Positions 19,481 to 28,750 of a stretch of DNA of 64,000 nucleotides are shown here, in pieces (position 1 is the first letter of the stretch; each line of letters starts with the position of its first letter). The notes beneath the pieces were generated by a model that saw nothing but the letters and a program-made list of their open reading frames with translations, had not been told where the DNA came from and searched no databases. The DNA is taken from the NCBI RefSeq assembly GCF_000013665.1, contig NC_007912.1:4147501-4211500 (forward strand), given 5' to 3'. Source of the DNA: Saccharophagus degradans 2-40. Its GTDB lineage: Bacteria; Pseudomonadota; Gammaproteobacteria; Pseudomonadales; Cellvibrionaceae. The position numbers were made by a program, and so were the translations under genes.

Positions 19481-20713
19481 ATGATGAACGCACTAAAAAA
19501 AACCGCATGCGCACTTTTGTGCGTATTTGGTATTACACAGTTTAGCAACGCGCAAGCCACTAGCTCGGGCTTTGCAATTGATGAAGGCAATGTAGTTGTT
19601 ACCCCTGCAAGGTGTTTTCCTGAAAGCTGCGAGAGCACGGTAGCGGCTTTAACAGGCACCTTTAATGCAGATATAAACGGCACCGATATCACCTTTAGCA
19701 GTATTGATGTTTCTGTAACGCCAAATGTGGGTTTTAGCCTACCGGCCAACCCAAACACCAGTAGCAATGGCACAACCCGCCAAGCAAAGTTTGAATTAAA
19801 TGGCGATACACTAAGCGTAAAAGGTATTGTAGATTCGCGCGCGTTTGATGGCCCACTGTACGAGTACAGCTTTACCGCCAGCGTAAGCGACAGCTTTGAT
19901 GCCCACGACTTTTTTACAGCCACACAAGATTTAAGAAAATGCGTATCACCTTTATGCGGCGGCATTTATGTAAAAGCGGTTAACAAACGTTTAACACAAT
20001 GTGCCGATGGCACACGCAAACCACAATGTTACATAGGCACGCCCAACTGGGAAAAGCTAGGCTTTAATCCGTTTACCCATGCCGGTGACACAGGCCCATT
20101 TACACCCATTTTGTTAAAAGGGGAGATATCTGCATTAGATACCAAACCCTACGGCAACCTAGGTGAATTTACTGCAACCGCGGCTTATCGCCCGGCCACA
20201 AACAACCCAGCGCGCGGTAAATTTGTTGCCTTAATGAACAAAGGTATTTTTTGCATTACCAGCCCTTGTTTTTCTACCGATGAGTTTATTTTAAATACCG
20301 ATAAAACACGCGTTATATCTGGGTTTGATTTAAACCCCACTGGCGCCAGCGGCAAAGATGTTGATGCGGCATATAACGAATACGGCAACGAACGCCCCAT
20401 TATCGCCGCAGGTTACAATAAACGCGTGCAAGAATTACATGGTGTTGGCGTATCGTTTATAGCAAACCAATTTTACCTGCCTATTTCAGGGCCCAAAACC
20501 TGTGACGAAGGTTACAGCTTAGTAGAGGGTAAGTGCCAAACACCGCACGGCTGCGAAGCGCCACAACTGGAACTTACTGCAATTGGCGGCGCGCCAATGA
20601 TAGACCCCATTACCGGTGAAATAACGTCAAGCGTTAGCTATAGCTGCGTAGATAGCTGTGAGTTCCCAGCGTTCGAAAGCGGGCCGGCTAGCTGTACAGT
20701 TGCATTGCCCTAG
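19481..20713 (+). CDS. Secreted protein of unknown function, possible DUF6748
   Basis: This 410-residue protein has a signal peptide (cleavage near FSNAQA, residues 22-27) and many cysteines, probably disulfide bonded. The segment KCVSPLCGGIYVKAVN near 152-167 recalls DUF6748 proteins, although I am unsure of that name. A C-terminal cysteine-rich tail (CDEGYSLVEGKCQTPHGC) resembles small secreted adhesion-like modules. AGAGGA precedes the first ATG; a second ATG follows immediately. It ends convergently with the cytochrome-like gene, with a REP unit and a terminator between them. Function is unknown. Confidence 0.8.
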   Translation: MMNALKKTACALLCVFGITQFSNAQATSSGFAIDEGNVVVTPARCFPESCESTVAALTGTFNADINGTDITFSSIDVSVTPNVGFSLPANPNTSSNGTTRQAKFELNGDTLSVKGIVDSRAFDGPLYEYSFTASVSDSFDAHDFFTATQDLRKCVSPLCGGIYVKAVNKRLTQCADGTRKPQCYIGTPNWEKLGFNPFTHAGDTGPFTPILLKGEISALDTKPYGNLGEFTATAAYRPATNNPARGKFVALMNKGIFCITSPCFSTDEFILNTDKTRVISGFDLNPTGASGKDVDAAYNEYGNERPIIAAGYNKRVQELHGVGVSFIANQFYLPISGPKTCDEGYSLVEGKCQTPHGCEAPQLELTAIGGAPMIDPITGEITSSVSYSCVDSCEFPAFESGPASCTVALP

Positions 20714-20752
20714 CGGTATTTAATTAAAAAATGCAATAACGTTTTAGAGGAT

Positions 20753-20783
20753 GCCCGATGGCGCTTGCGCTTATCGGGCCTAC
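20753..20783 (+). repeat. REP-like palindromic unit
   Basis: GCCCGATGGCGCTTGCGC is followed by TTATCGGGCCTAC. This is the best match to the classical REP pattern in the window and nearly the exact reverse complement of 11376-11405. It lies between two convergent genes, as REP elements often do. Confidence 0.65.
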
Positions 20784-20796
20784 TCACCATAACAAT

Positions 20797-20831
20797 AAGC
20801 CGGATGAGCAGTGGTGCTATCCGGCTTTTTT
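20797..20831 (+). terminator. Terminator between convergent genes
   Basis: A 9-bp stem, AAGCCGGAT with ATCCGGCTT, encloses a second small stem (AGCA/TGCT) and is followed by TTTT. It may serve the plus-strand secreted gene; the A-rich left flank is weaker for the minus strand. Confidence 0.75.
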
Positions 20832-20858
20832 ACGAGCAAGGTTTATTAAAACTAGCGG

Positions 20859-22310
20859 TTAAGGTTGCTTTAGGTAGGTTATTAATTGATGAGACACCGG
20901 TAAAAAAACCCGACTGTAAATGTCTTCTATATCCAACGGGTAGTATACGCGTGATATTTCATATTTTTCTTGGCCGGTAAGATAAAAAAGATGGAGCATT
21001 TTAAAGGTAATGATTTCGCTTACAGTGTTGGCTGTTTGCGGACAATCAATTATGCCTTTATTGGCACTGCGATTGGCTAAGAGGTTATCTACACCTCTAT
21101 TATAGCGACGCACGTCGTCTAGCACTTGCAGCATTAGCATATCGGTTAAGTCACCTGCGCCCATACTCCAATCCGGTTGTGGGGGCTCTCTCGCTGCCAA
21201 AGTAGCAAGCGAAAATGCTTCATTTATATCCACCCCCAACGCTTGCAGTAAATCGCCTAATGTCATTCCCTTGGCACCTATCGCTTGTGCAACGGCTGTT
21301 AACTTTGCTGTATCCCCTGCTGTTAGGTAGCTATTACCTTTTTTAACATAGTACGCTAACAAAAGCGCTAAGCGCGCTTGCCTGTAGAGTGCTGGCTTTG
21401 CGTTTTGCAAACGTATAAACGCACCACGAGCGGTTGCACTGCCCATAGCAATATTCGATAGGAGCAATTCCGCACCAAAAACATGGTGTGCTATTTTTCG
21501 CTTTGCTCCACGCTTTAGCTTTTGATTCTGCCAAAGCAAAAAGTCAAACCTTGGGCTATCACCTTCGCCAGCTCTAATCTCATTCATGCGCTCTGCATGT
21601 TTTGCATCTAGGGCTTCGCCTTGCGGGCCTTGCGCAATATTATCGCCAAACACACCAGGCCAATCTAAATTAGTACCCCATACTGGCCTTGCGTTATGGT
21701 TGCCGTGGCATTCGGCACAGGAGGCATCATTACGTATTAGCTGCGGTTTATGTAAAGAGAAATCAAATACCGAAAATTCCCACTCACCTGTTCGCTCATC
21801 TAAAAAACCTACGTCTAGCAGGTTGTACTTGGGGTCATCTGGCTTGGTGCCAATATTGAATAGAAACTTGCCATCAGCACCGAACAACACAATTCTTGGC
21901 CAGGTTAAGTTAGATTCACCCGTAGCGCGTGTATGTTCCACCAATGAAAAGTTTGTACGGTAATCAACGGGTAGATAATTGAGTAATTGCTCAATAGTTT
22001 GAATGCCGTTAGCAGCTATAAACTGCTCTATGCCAATAATAGACATATCCAGCGTTTTATTTCTGGCTTGCGGCAAAGGCACAATTGTATCGTAAATAGT
22101 TTTTGGACATAGGCCAGTAGGTACCGGCTGCCCACCACTGTGAAAAAGCTTTTGCCTAATGGCTTGCTTAGAATAACTGTTATTAACCTGTTCGGTTTTA
22201 TTAGTACCTTCGGCGAAATCAGAGCTGGCAAATACATCCGCTACAGCAACTACACTAATCACGCAATTTAAAAGTAAACACGTTAGATACGTTATTATTT
22301 TAATATTCAC
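20859..22310 (-). CDS. Periplasmic protein with one c-type heme motif
   Basis: This 483-residue product has a signal peptide ending near VAVADVFA. There is a single CAECH heme-attachment motif near residue 208, followed by GNHNARPVWGTNLDWPGVFG, a pattern seen in large unclassified cytochrome-like proteins of marine bacteria. No second CxxCH and no MauG- or peroxidase-type signature was seen. The start is GTG. The upstream gene (a membrane-anchored protein) ends 17 bases before it, so they are probably one operon. The heme would be attached in the periplasm; redox role and partner are unknown. Confidence 0.75.
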   Translation of the reverse strand: MNIKIITYLTCLLLNCVISVVAVADVFASSDFAEGTNKTEQVNNSYSKQAIRQKLFHSGGQPVPTGLCPKTIYDTIVPLPQARNKTLDMSIIGIEQFIAANGIQTIEQLLNYLPVDYRTNFSLVEHTRATGESNLTWPRIVLFGADGKFLFNIGTKPDDPKYNLLDVGFLDERTGEWEFSVFDFSLHKPQLIRNDASCAECHGNHNARPVWGTNLDWPGVFGDNIAQGPQGEALDAKHAERMNEIRAGEGDSPRFDFLLWQNQKLKRGAKRKIAHHVFGAELLLSNIAMGSATARGAFIRLQNAKPALYRQARLALLLAYYVKKGNSYLTAGDTAKLTAVAQAIGAKGMTLGDLLQALGVDINEAFSLATLAAREPPQPDWSMGAGDLTDMLMLQVLDDVRRYNRGVDNLLANRSANKGIIDCPQTANTVSEIITFKMLHLFYLTGQEKYEISRVYYPLDIEDIYSRVFLPVSHQLITYLKQP

Positions 22311-22327
22311 GTTACACCTACTTAATT

Positions 22328-22948
22328 TTATTGCACCACACTTAAGCTATAGTGCTGGGCAATAATGCTTATTGCTGCTTTTATACTTTGCTGCGGCTCG
22401 GCCTTAACCAGCAGGTATTGCTGCAATGCGGGCTGATAACTACATACGTAGTGAAAAGCCTGAATATTAGTATCTGTAATTACCACGACTGAAGCCTTTG
22501 CCTGCAATGGCACATAAAAGCCACCGGAAGCACACCCCGATACACCTTCATTTAATTGATACTCGTCGGGAAAATACAGCGGCCACGCCGAATAGAGCCA
22601 CTCTTCGTTATCAAAGCCCGGGGAAGACATATCTACAAAATAGTTACCTAGGGTATCTTGCTGAATACTTTCTCGCTTTTCTTGAAAAAGTGCATTGCGC
22701 AGTGCAGCTATTGATTCGTCAGGCGTATCTCTCGCTATAGCTGCGGGATACCTGCTTGCAAACTCAACCTTACTTTCTTGCACTTCATGTTTCGGTACTA
22801 GCTTTTGTTTTTGCAATGTATTTGCTAGCGGAGCATACGAGCTAATAGCCTGCAGATATGCGCCCGACCACACAGCGTAATATACCCATGCAATGCAACC
22901 ATAAATAACAACACCAAGAATGGCCACTTGTGGAATATGCCTAAGCAT
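22328..22948 (-). CDS. Unknown membrane-anchored periplasmic protein
   Basis: The product has 206 residues with one N-terminal transmembrane helix (VAILGVVIYGCIAWVYYAVW), followed by a soluble domain of about 175 residues with two cysteines. No family was recognised. I chose the ATG at 22948 because GAGG stands 5 bases upstream; GTG and ATG codons at 22978 and 22975 would add ten residues. It lies 17 bases before the heme-motif gene, which suggests a joint function. Confidence 0.68.
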   Translation of the reverse strand: MLRHIPQVAILGVVIYGCIAWVYYAVWSGAYLQAISSYAPLANTLQKQKLVPKHEVQESKVEFASRYPAAIARDTPDESIAALRNALFQEKRESIQQDTLGNYFVDMSSPGFDNEEWLYSAWPLYFPDEYQLNEGVSGCASGGFYVPLQAKASVVVITDTNIQAFHYVCSYQPALQQYLLVKAEPQQSIKAAISIIAQHYSLSVVQ

Positions 22949-23013
22949 TTGCACCTCATAATTATCGACGCCCATCACGGGCGCCGATACACGTTACGTG
23001 TCATACACAAGCG

Positions 23014-24117
23014 TTAAATTGAACAGTTTGCTGAAGCGGCTTGTGCTTCATCGGCAAAACAACGACCACACGAAGAAGAAAAAATGGGGTGCGAAGCTGG
23101 GCAAGCGTTACTTACACCACCAGAGCTACTTGACGAAGAGCTTGAAGAACTAGAGCTTGTTGAAGAGCTACTTGAAGAGCCTGTCGAAGATGAACTGCTA
23201 GACGAGGAGCTACTTGAACCACCGCCATTACAGCCGCCACGGTACTCGCACGCCTGCGCATTCACACCCGGCTGCCAACTGCGAGTAAACTCCAACATAC
23301 TTGCCTTTACCGCATCATCTAAGTCGCCAGCGTATTTATCTATTGCGCCATCACCAATATACAAACCTACGTACGCCATGATGTCGTCAGTAGAAAGACC
23401 GCAACCAAAATTGGTATTCAGCAATTGGCGAGGGTCCGAGCCTTTCGCTTGGCTTGCTTCGTTGCGGTCTACCCAACCGTCGCCGTTGGTATTTAGCAAG
23501 TTAGCCAACTCAACACCCAGTTCTTCACCGATAAGTGCAGAGAAGTAAATACGTGCATCTTCAATCGTCATACCAGGGTTTATTGAAGGTGGTGCACCCT
23601 GATAACCCGATTGCGCAATAAACTGGTCGTCAATATCTATCCCTAAGTTGTACTCGATATCTAACATGGCCTCTTTGGCATTAGCTGGGTCGCTACAAAT
23701 ACTGGCGTTGCTTACGAAAATACCTGCGCTATTGAGACAACCGGTATCGTTACCCACATAGGTAACGCACTGAGTATCACACCAACTTTGGGTGAATTCC
23801 GTGCGACGTCCAGAAATAACGTGCGAGGGATTCTCATCGCTATGGCAACTGCCGTTATTGCTGCTGTTATTGTTGTTACCGCTATTATTAGAAGTTGCAC
23901 CAGAACTGCTTGATGTGCTGCTAGAACTACTGGATGAACTCGATGACGCCACCGCACATCCGCCCGCTTGTGCTTGCGCTGCATCGGTATAGCATGCATT
24001 GCCACAACTAAACGGATGGCTAGATGGGCAGGATTGCGCCAGCGCCCCAGCACTACACACCATAGAAAAAACAAGCACACAGCCGGTAGCCATGCGGTTA
24101 ATTAAATTTACACTCAT
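23014..24117 (-). CDS. Secreted polyserine-linker protein with duplicated Cys modules
   Basis: This 367-residue protein has a signal peptide ending SAGALAQ. It then carries a small cysteine module (SCPSSHPFSCGNACYTDAAQ), a polyserine and Asn-rich linker, a central domain of about 180 residues, a second long polyserine linker, and a C-terminal module (ACPASHPIFSSSCGRCFADE) that is a diverged copy of the first. The central domain contains LLNTNGDGWVDRNEA, an EF-hand-like or dockerin-like calcium loop. Polyserine linkers are typical of Saccharophagus and Cellvibrio secreted enzymes. No catalytic family was recognised. GAGGA precedes the ATG. Confidence 0.82.
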   Translation of the reverse strand: MSVNLINRMATGCVLVFSMVCSAGALAQSCPSSHPFSCGNACYTDAAQAQAGGCAVASSSSSSSSSSTSSSSGATSNNSGNNNNSSNNGSCHSDENPSHVISGRRTEFTQSWCDTQCVTYVGNDTGCLNSAGIFVSNASICSDPANAKEAMLDIEYNLGIDIDDQFIAQSGYQGAPPSINPGMTIEDARIYFSALIGEELGVELANLLNTNGDGWVDRNEASQAKGSDPRQLLNTNFGCGLSTDDIMAYVGLYIGDGAIDKYAGDLDDAVKASMLEFTRSWQPGVNAQACEYRGGCNGGGSSSSSSSSSSSTGSSSSSSTSSSSSSSSSSSSGGVSNACPASHPIFSSSCGRCFADEAQAASANCSI

Positions 24118-24605
24118 TGATGAGATTCCTCATTATTATGGTTAAAGTTTTAAGGAATGACGGAAACGGTTGGCTAGAGTAGACGCACCTATATTTTTAT
24201 TTACGCGCAGCCAATTGCCGGTCATTAAAACCAAGCTATCACGACGTTTTTTTACTCACAATGAATGATTGGTAGGAGTTTTACGGAAGGATTACTACTT
24301 TTAATTTTGCGTGTTAGCGAACGTTTTTGGTGCGCAACTAAACACATAGCTGCAGCAATTCGAACTTTCAATAAGAATTAAAACTTAGGAACCTCTGAAT
24401 AGGTTAGCGCCCATCAAACAGAGGATAAAAAGATACAGGCAGCCAGACAACTATGTATTAGCCAAGAAAAAATACATGTTCGCTGAAATAAATGACAGTA
24501 TGCTAAGTCACGCACTGGATAGTGCGCTAAATAGCGCGTTAAATAGCTTGAAAAATGGTTAGCCTACGAAACGCACCAAGTAATTAAAGCTTGTTAAAAA
24601 CCTAC
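24118..24605. other. Intergenic region, nothing identified
   Basis: No gene or clear terminator was found upstream of the polyserine protein gene. A short repeat of GATAGTGCGCTAAATAGCGCG character at about 24516-24545 could form hairpins. Confidence 0.35.
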
Positions 24606-25208
24606 CTAACTTAATGCTTGCCAATGAGTCACCGACACCCCCGCCAACCATAATAATTGCGCACCGTAACTCAAACGCTGATACAGGCCAACGTTGCCTC
24701 GCTGTTTATACGCTTGCGCCATTAGTATTAAAAACACAACAACTAGCACCAAGCATACAGCAGAAAATACGCGCAAACCTGAACTCACACTGGCAAATAT
24801 AACCAATATATTAGCGATAAGTAATGAGAACAGCATTACAACTCCGGCAAGGGTGTGTACCTCGCACTTTTTAGAAGGGGTTTGCGTATAAGGGTCTGCA
24901 TCCATGGGGAAGTAGCCAGCAACAAACGTAGCCATGCCGTGTGCGATAACCAACCCCCCTGTAGTGGTAAACAATAGCGAGCTAGATACATACAACACAT
25001 AGCCTCCAAATACACAAAACAATATACCTAGCGGGTAGTTATTAATAAGCGGAGAAAACTTTTCTGTTGGGCTGCCTGCTGCACCCAGTTCGCTGCACAG
25101 CTGACGCAGATGACTGTAACCGGGGTAACGAGCGCCCGCAATTGCGACGCCCATTACTATCCAAAACGCAGCCAACACACCTGATAACGCCGCAAATTGT
25201 AGTAACAC
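24606..25208 (-). CDS. DUF998 membrane protein
   Basis: This 200-residue protein has about six transmembrane helices. The first loop, ARYPGYSHLRQLCSELGAAGSPTEKFSPLINNYPLG, and the GYFPMDADPYTQTPSKKCEVHTLAG loop match the DUF998 pattern as I remember it. The biochemical role is unknown. The start is GTG with AAAGGA upstream. It stands about 100 bases downstream of the GH20 gene on the same strand. Confidence 0.75.
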   Translation of the reverse strand: MLLQFAALSGVLAAFWIVMGVAIAGARYPGYSHLRQLCSELGAAGSPTEKFSPLINNYPLGILFCVFGGYVLYVSSSLLFTTTGGLVIAHGMATFVAGYFPMDADPYTQTPSKKCEVHTLAGVVMLFSLLIANILVIFASVSSGLRVFSAVCLVLVVVFLILMAQAYKQRGNVGLYQRLSYGAQLLWLAGVSVTHWQALS

Positions 25209-25305
25209 TTTTTATTCCTTTAAAATTTATCAATTAATAATATTTGTTGCCGTTTAGCTTAACTTTTTTAGCTTAACTACCCTAACCCCTAGTTACCCAG
25301 TAAGG

Positions 25306-27975
25306 TTACTCAACAGGTAACGCACGCCCCTTTCTATCCCCCGTTGCGGCTTTTGCGCGCACCAGTACCGGCGTTTTTACTTGTACTGGCTTGTTGTAAG
25401 GCTGCCAATCTTTACCGGCTTCTTTATATTCAATACCTAACCCTGGGTAAGCAAGATTTGCGTGTAGCATGGAGTCTTGAATAATAGCGCCCACCGTTGG
25501 TATGCGGTAGTGAATGTCGGCGGCATCTAGCTTAACGAATTCTTTGTAGCCAATGACGCTTGCGAATTTTAACCACGCTTTATCGCGCTCACTTTTTTTA
25601 TTTTCAGAAAATAAACCGCTATTAGCATTATAGGTTGCGCCCTCGTAATTGTAGGGCGGCTCCCAACTTGGTGCGTGCCATGCGCGCTCTGCCAAGGCAA
25701 TTAAACGCGGAAAGATCATATATTCCACAGCGTTATCGCTGCGTATAGTTTCGCTCCACAGCTGGCCTTGGATACCCGCCCATTGCACGCCTTGTTTTAA
25801 TGGGGTGGTGCCTGCTATTTCAAACCCTGTTTGGGTAGGGCTTGGGTATACCTCTGCCAAAGCCGGTAAGTTACCGGGCATATAGTTAAATACTTTGTGG
25901 GTATCTATATGGCGGCTGCCCCAATAATAGCCGCCTTCTTTTGGGTCTGGCTCGTATGGGAAGTCAAAATACAGCGCGTCTGGGTGAGATAGCACTACAT
26001 CCCACCCTCGATTGGCTTGCTTATTTGCTTCGGCAACGCCCCCCCAAGGTAATACATCCCAAATATACGATTGCACCTTGGCGGGCATATTTTTTGGGTT
26101 AGTGTGGCTTAAACCATCGCTCCAACCTGCGGTTTTAATACCCTTAGTTTCTAATAATGCGGCCACGCGCTCGATAAAATAAGCACCTAGCTGTTTGGCA
26201 TTTTCTACACCGTAAGGGTTGTTGGCAAAAAACGCTTGGCATATTGGCGATTGCGCCCAAGCACCGGCGGTTTCATCTGCGCCTATATGGTAAACCGTAA
26301 GCGGCTGGCCCGCTTCGCTGTGCATGGCTTTTACTTCGTCTATTACTTTGCCTAAAAATTTATAAGGAGATTCCATGCACGCGTTAATCGTGTTATCGGA
26401 ATAAAACTGAATACTTTTGTACTGCGTTTTATCGTTTGGGTCTGAAAGTAAATATTGTTCAGCGGCTTTTTTATTACCAGCGGCCATGAATTTACGGTAA
26501 CGCGCCTCCATAGCTTTTATTACAGCGCGCGAATGACCGGGCATATCAAAAGAAGGGATTAACTGTATGTGACGCGCATTCGCAGCTTTTACTAGCTCTA
26601 TATAATCTTGCCGAGTGTAATAGCCATCGCGTTCACTTTTGCCGCTTACGTCTGCCCCAAGCTGCATTAATAAGCAGGTGTTTTCTTGTGGATCGTGACA
26701 GCGCTTACCGCCCACATCAGTAAGTTCTGGCAAGCTGGGTATTTGCAAGCGCCAGCCTTCATCTTCACCCAAATGCAAATGCAGCTTGTTAAGCTTGTAC
26801 GCCGCCATTTGATCTAATACATCCAGTATTTGTTGTTTGGAATGAAAGTTACGACCTACATCTATGTGCATACCGCGATAAGGGTAACGAGGCGAATCGT
26901 TAACGGTTAACACAGGTAAAGTATTTCTGCCCGCTATCATTACACTCGCCAACGATTGCATACCGTAAAACGCACCAACCGGTTCGCGGGCAAAGATGGT
27001 AATTTGCGTTGGCGATACCACCAATTGATAGGACCCCACTGGCGAGCGCGACGGTAAGCTCGCCCGCGAAACAGACACAACAAACGGCATGCCCGCAGGG
27101 TTTTGCTTTAGGCCCAATGCTTGTAGCCACGCCAGTGCCGGCGCAACTGCGTCTTGCTCCACCCCCTGTAGCTGCAGGTTTATACCTGCGCTAATATCTA
27201 TATTTTTGCCAGAGTCCATTACAAAAGTTGGCGTAGGTATTATTGTGCGCAGCGCTTCGTCTTGCGCTACAAATCCCAGCTTATTTACGTTTTTATTTTC
27301 GTTAAATATAAAAGCGGCATCGGCGTAAGGCGTTTTATCTGCCTGCGACAGCTTAAAATTTTGCCTACTTATTTCGCCTGCAAAAGGTCGCTCCTCTAAC
27401 CCTGTTTCTGGGTGTATACGAATACGTGTTGATTCGATAACACGGGCTTCGCTGTATAGTGCCTGTTTATTATCTTGCCCTTCTGCTACCACATAATAGT
27501 TGGGCATTATTTTGGCTTCGGTAAGGGTTAAACCCGCCACAATAAACTGCACCTTTTTAACTTCGCCCACATTAAATCCTTGGTAGCTGGCGCTGGGGCG
27601 AATTCGGTGTAAATCGCCATTTATATGGTCGATTGTAAATTCACCAGCTGGGTGCGCATAAATGGGATCGGTTTGGCTGAAGTAAATAGACCAGTTACCA
27701 TCTAAGTCGTTTGCCGCAAGCTTATCTGGCGAGCTGAGTGAAAGCTCAACTATAGAGCATGGTGATTTGGGGCTGGGCGGTAAGCTTGGCAAGCTGCATT
27801 CGCCGTCACCCTTATTTAGCAGTACTTGATAATGCACCTGCATATTGCTGGCTATGCCATCAATCCATTGCTGTGTATCTGCAGTTTGCGCGTATAAACG
27901 ACTACCCAGCAAACTAACCGTACCTAATGCTCCGGCAACTGCCACTTGCCATACATACTTGCTAAATAACGCCAT
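25306..27975 (-). CDS. GH20 beta-N-acetylhexosaminidase (chitobiase type)
   Basis: The enzyme removes terminal N-acetylglucosamine from chitooligosaccharides. The 889-residue product has a signal peptide ending near SRLYAQ, an N-terminal chitobiase carbohydrate-binding domain, a GH20b-like domain (about 235-360), the catalytic TIM barrel beginning YPYRGMHIDVGRNFHS, and a C-terminal Ig-like domain. The catalytic Asp-Glu pair is in YHIGADETAGAW near residue 566. Chitobiases of this length act on chitobiose in the periplasm or outside. GGGGAG precedes the ATG. No chitinase lies beside it. Confidence 0.95.
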   Translation of the reverse strand: MALFSKYVWQVAVAGALGTVSLLGSRLYAQTADTQQWIDGIASNMQVHYQVLLNKGDGECSLPSLPPSPKSPCSIVELSLSSPDKLAANDLDGNWSIYFSQTDPIYAHPAGEFTIDHINGDLHRIRPSASYQGFNVGEVKKVQFIVAGLTLTEAKIMPNYYVVAEGQDNKQALYSEARVIESTRIRIHPETGLEERPFAGEISRQNFKLSQADKTPYADAAFIFNENKNVNKLGFVAQDEALRTIIPTPTFVMDSGKNIDISAGINLQLQGVEQDAVAPALAWLQALGLKQNPAGMPFVVSVSRASLPSRSPVGSYQLVVSPTQITIFAREPVGAFYGMQSLASVMIAGRNTLPVLTVNDSPRYPYRGMHIDVGRNFHSKQQILDVLDQMAAYKLNKLHLHLGEDEGWRLQIPSLPELTDVGGKRCHDPQENTCLLMQLGADVSGKSERDGYYTRQDYIELVKAANARHIQLIPSFDMPGHSRAVIKAMEARYRKFMAAGNKKAAEQYLLSDPNDKTQYKSIQFYSDNTINACMESPYKFLGKVIDEVKAMHSEAGQPLTVYHIGADETAGAWAQSPICQAFFANNPYGVENAKQLGAYFIERVAALLETKGIKTAGWSDGLSHTNPKNMPAKVQSYIWDVLPWGGVAEANKQANRGWDVVLSHPDALYFDFPYEPDPKEGGYYWGSRHIDTHKVFNYMPGNLPALAEVYPSPTQTGFEIAGTTPLKQGVQWAGIQGQLWSETIRSDNAVEYMIFPRLIALAERAWHAPSWEPPYNYEGATYNANSGLFSENKKSERDKAWLKFASVIGYKEFVKLDAADIHYRIPTVGAIIQDSMLHANLAYPGLGIEYKEAGKDWQPYNKPVQVKTPVLVRAKAATGDRKGRALPVE

Positions 27976-28750
27976 TCGCTCCCCCGTGCTCTATATGTAA
28001 TGTTTGTTCGGCTGTGAGTATAGCCTTATTAAGGCACCACATAAGTACCTAAACATCGCCAAAAGACAACGATGTCAGAGACTTGGCTAAATGGCAAATT
28101 AAAGCTGTAAAACAGTCTTATTTGCATAACCACCTACTAAGAGCGACCAAGTAAGATAAAAACTATAAACCACATGTATTTCACGCAAGCCCCCAAGTTT
28201 CAACAGAAGCACCTCCAAAGAAGCTATAGACGCCAACCACCTTCTCCTAGCCTAAATAGCTAAAAGTGCTAATAAAACCAAATACCAAACCATAAGACGC
28301 GACTGGTTCTCACTTACATGTGGATTAAACGCACAAATATTCATTTTCGGCGAAACGCAACGGTCGACCAATTAGCCCGCCCACACAAATCAAAATAGCA
28401 TTAATTATCAATTAGTTATGAAAACAATAAAAAATTGGTATACAAATTTTGGCACACAAAACCAAATTGGTTTAGCTTCCACCTACCAGAATACGATTAC
28501 AATTTGGTTGACAGAGCGGTCGCGAAGACGCACACTTAAATTTCACTTTTCAGCATTCTCTGCAGTATTTGGATGTACTTGCAGAGTGAAAAATAAAAAT
28601 AATTTTGTGCGTGCCTAGGATGTAACGGGACATGCACTATCAATCCACAGCTAGCTTGGCAAACAAAGTTTTGCACTTAACGGTGTAGAAAATAAAACCT
28701 AGCCTTATACCTAGAAAGTGCCAAGTGCTTCCCAATCGGAGAATATAATA
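27976..28750. other. Long intergenic region with candidate operators
   Basis: About 770 bases separate the divergent GH20 and lyase genes. Apart from the two TTGGT/ACCAA inverted repeats at 28432-28473, no gene or RNA was recognised. A 66-codon open frame at 28418-28618 has no signal of being real. Confidence 0.5.
28432..28473 (+). promoter_or_regulatory. Candidate GntR-type operators
   Basis: AAATTGGTATACAAATTT at 28432-28449 differs by one base from a perfect inverted repeat of the ExuR/UxuR type (AATTGGTATACCAATT). A second perfect inverted repeat, AAACCAA-A-TTGGTTT, lies at 28459-28473. Both are about 290 bases upstream of the alginate lyase gene. Similar half-sites occur at 37932, 50795 and 51940. 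Confidence 0.5.

Noticed and set aside
23084-23548. Leu/Glu-rich open frame opposite the polyserine gene
   Set aside because: It is the antisense of serine codon runs and has no independent support.
28418-28618. 66-codon open frame upstream of the CBM32 lyase
   Set aside because: It overlaps the operator-like repeats and shows no ribosome binding site or family signature.
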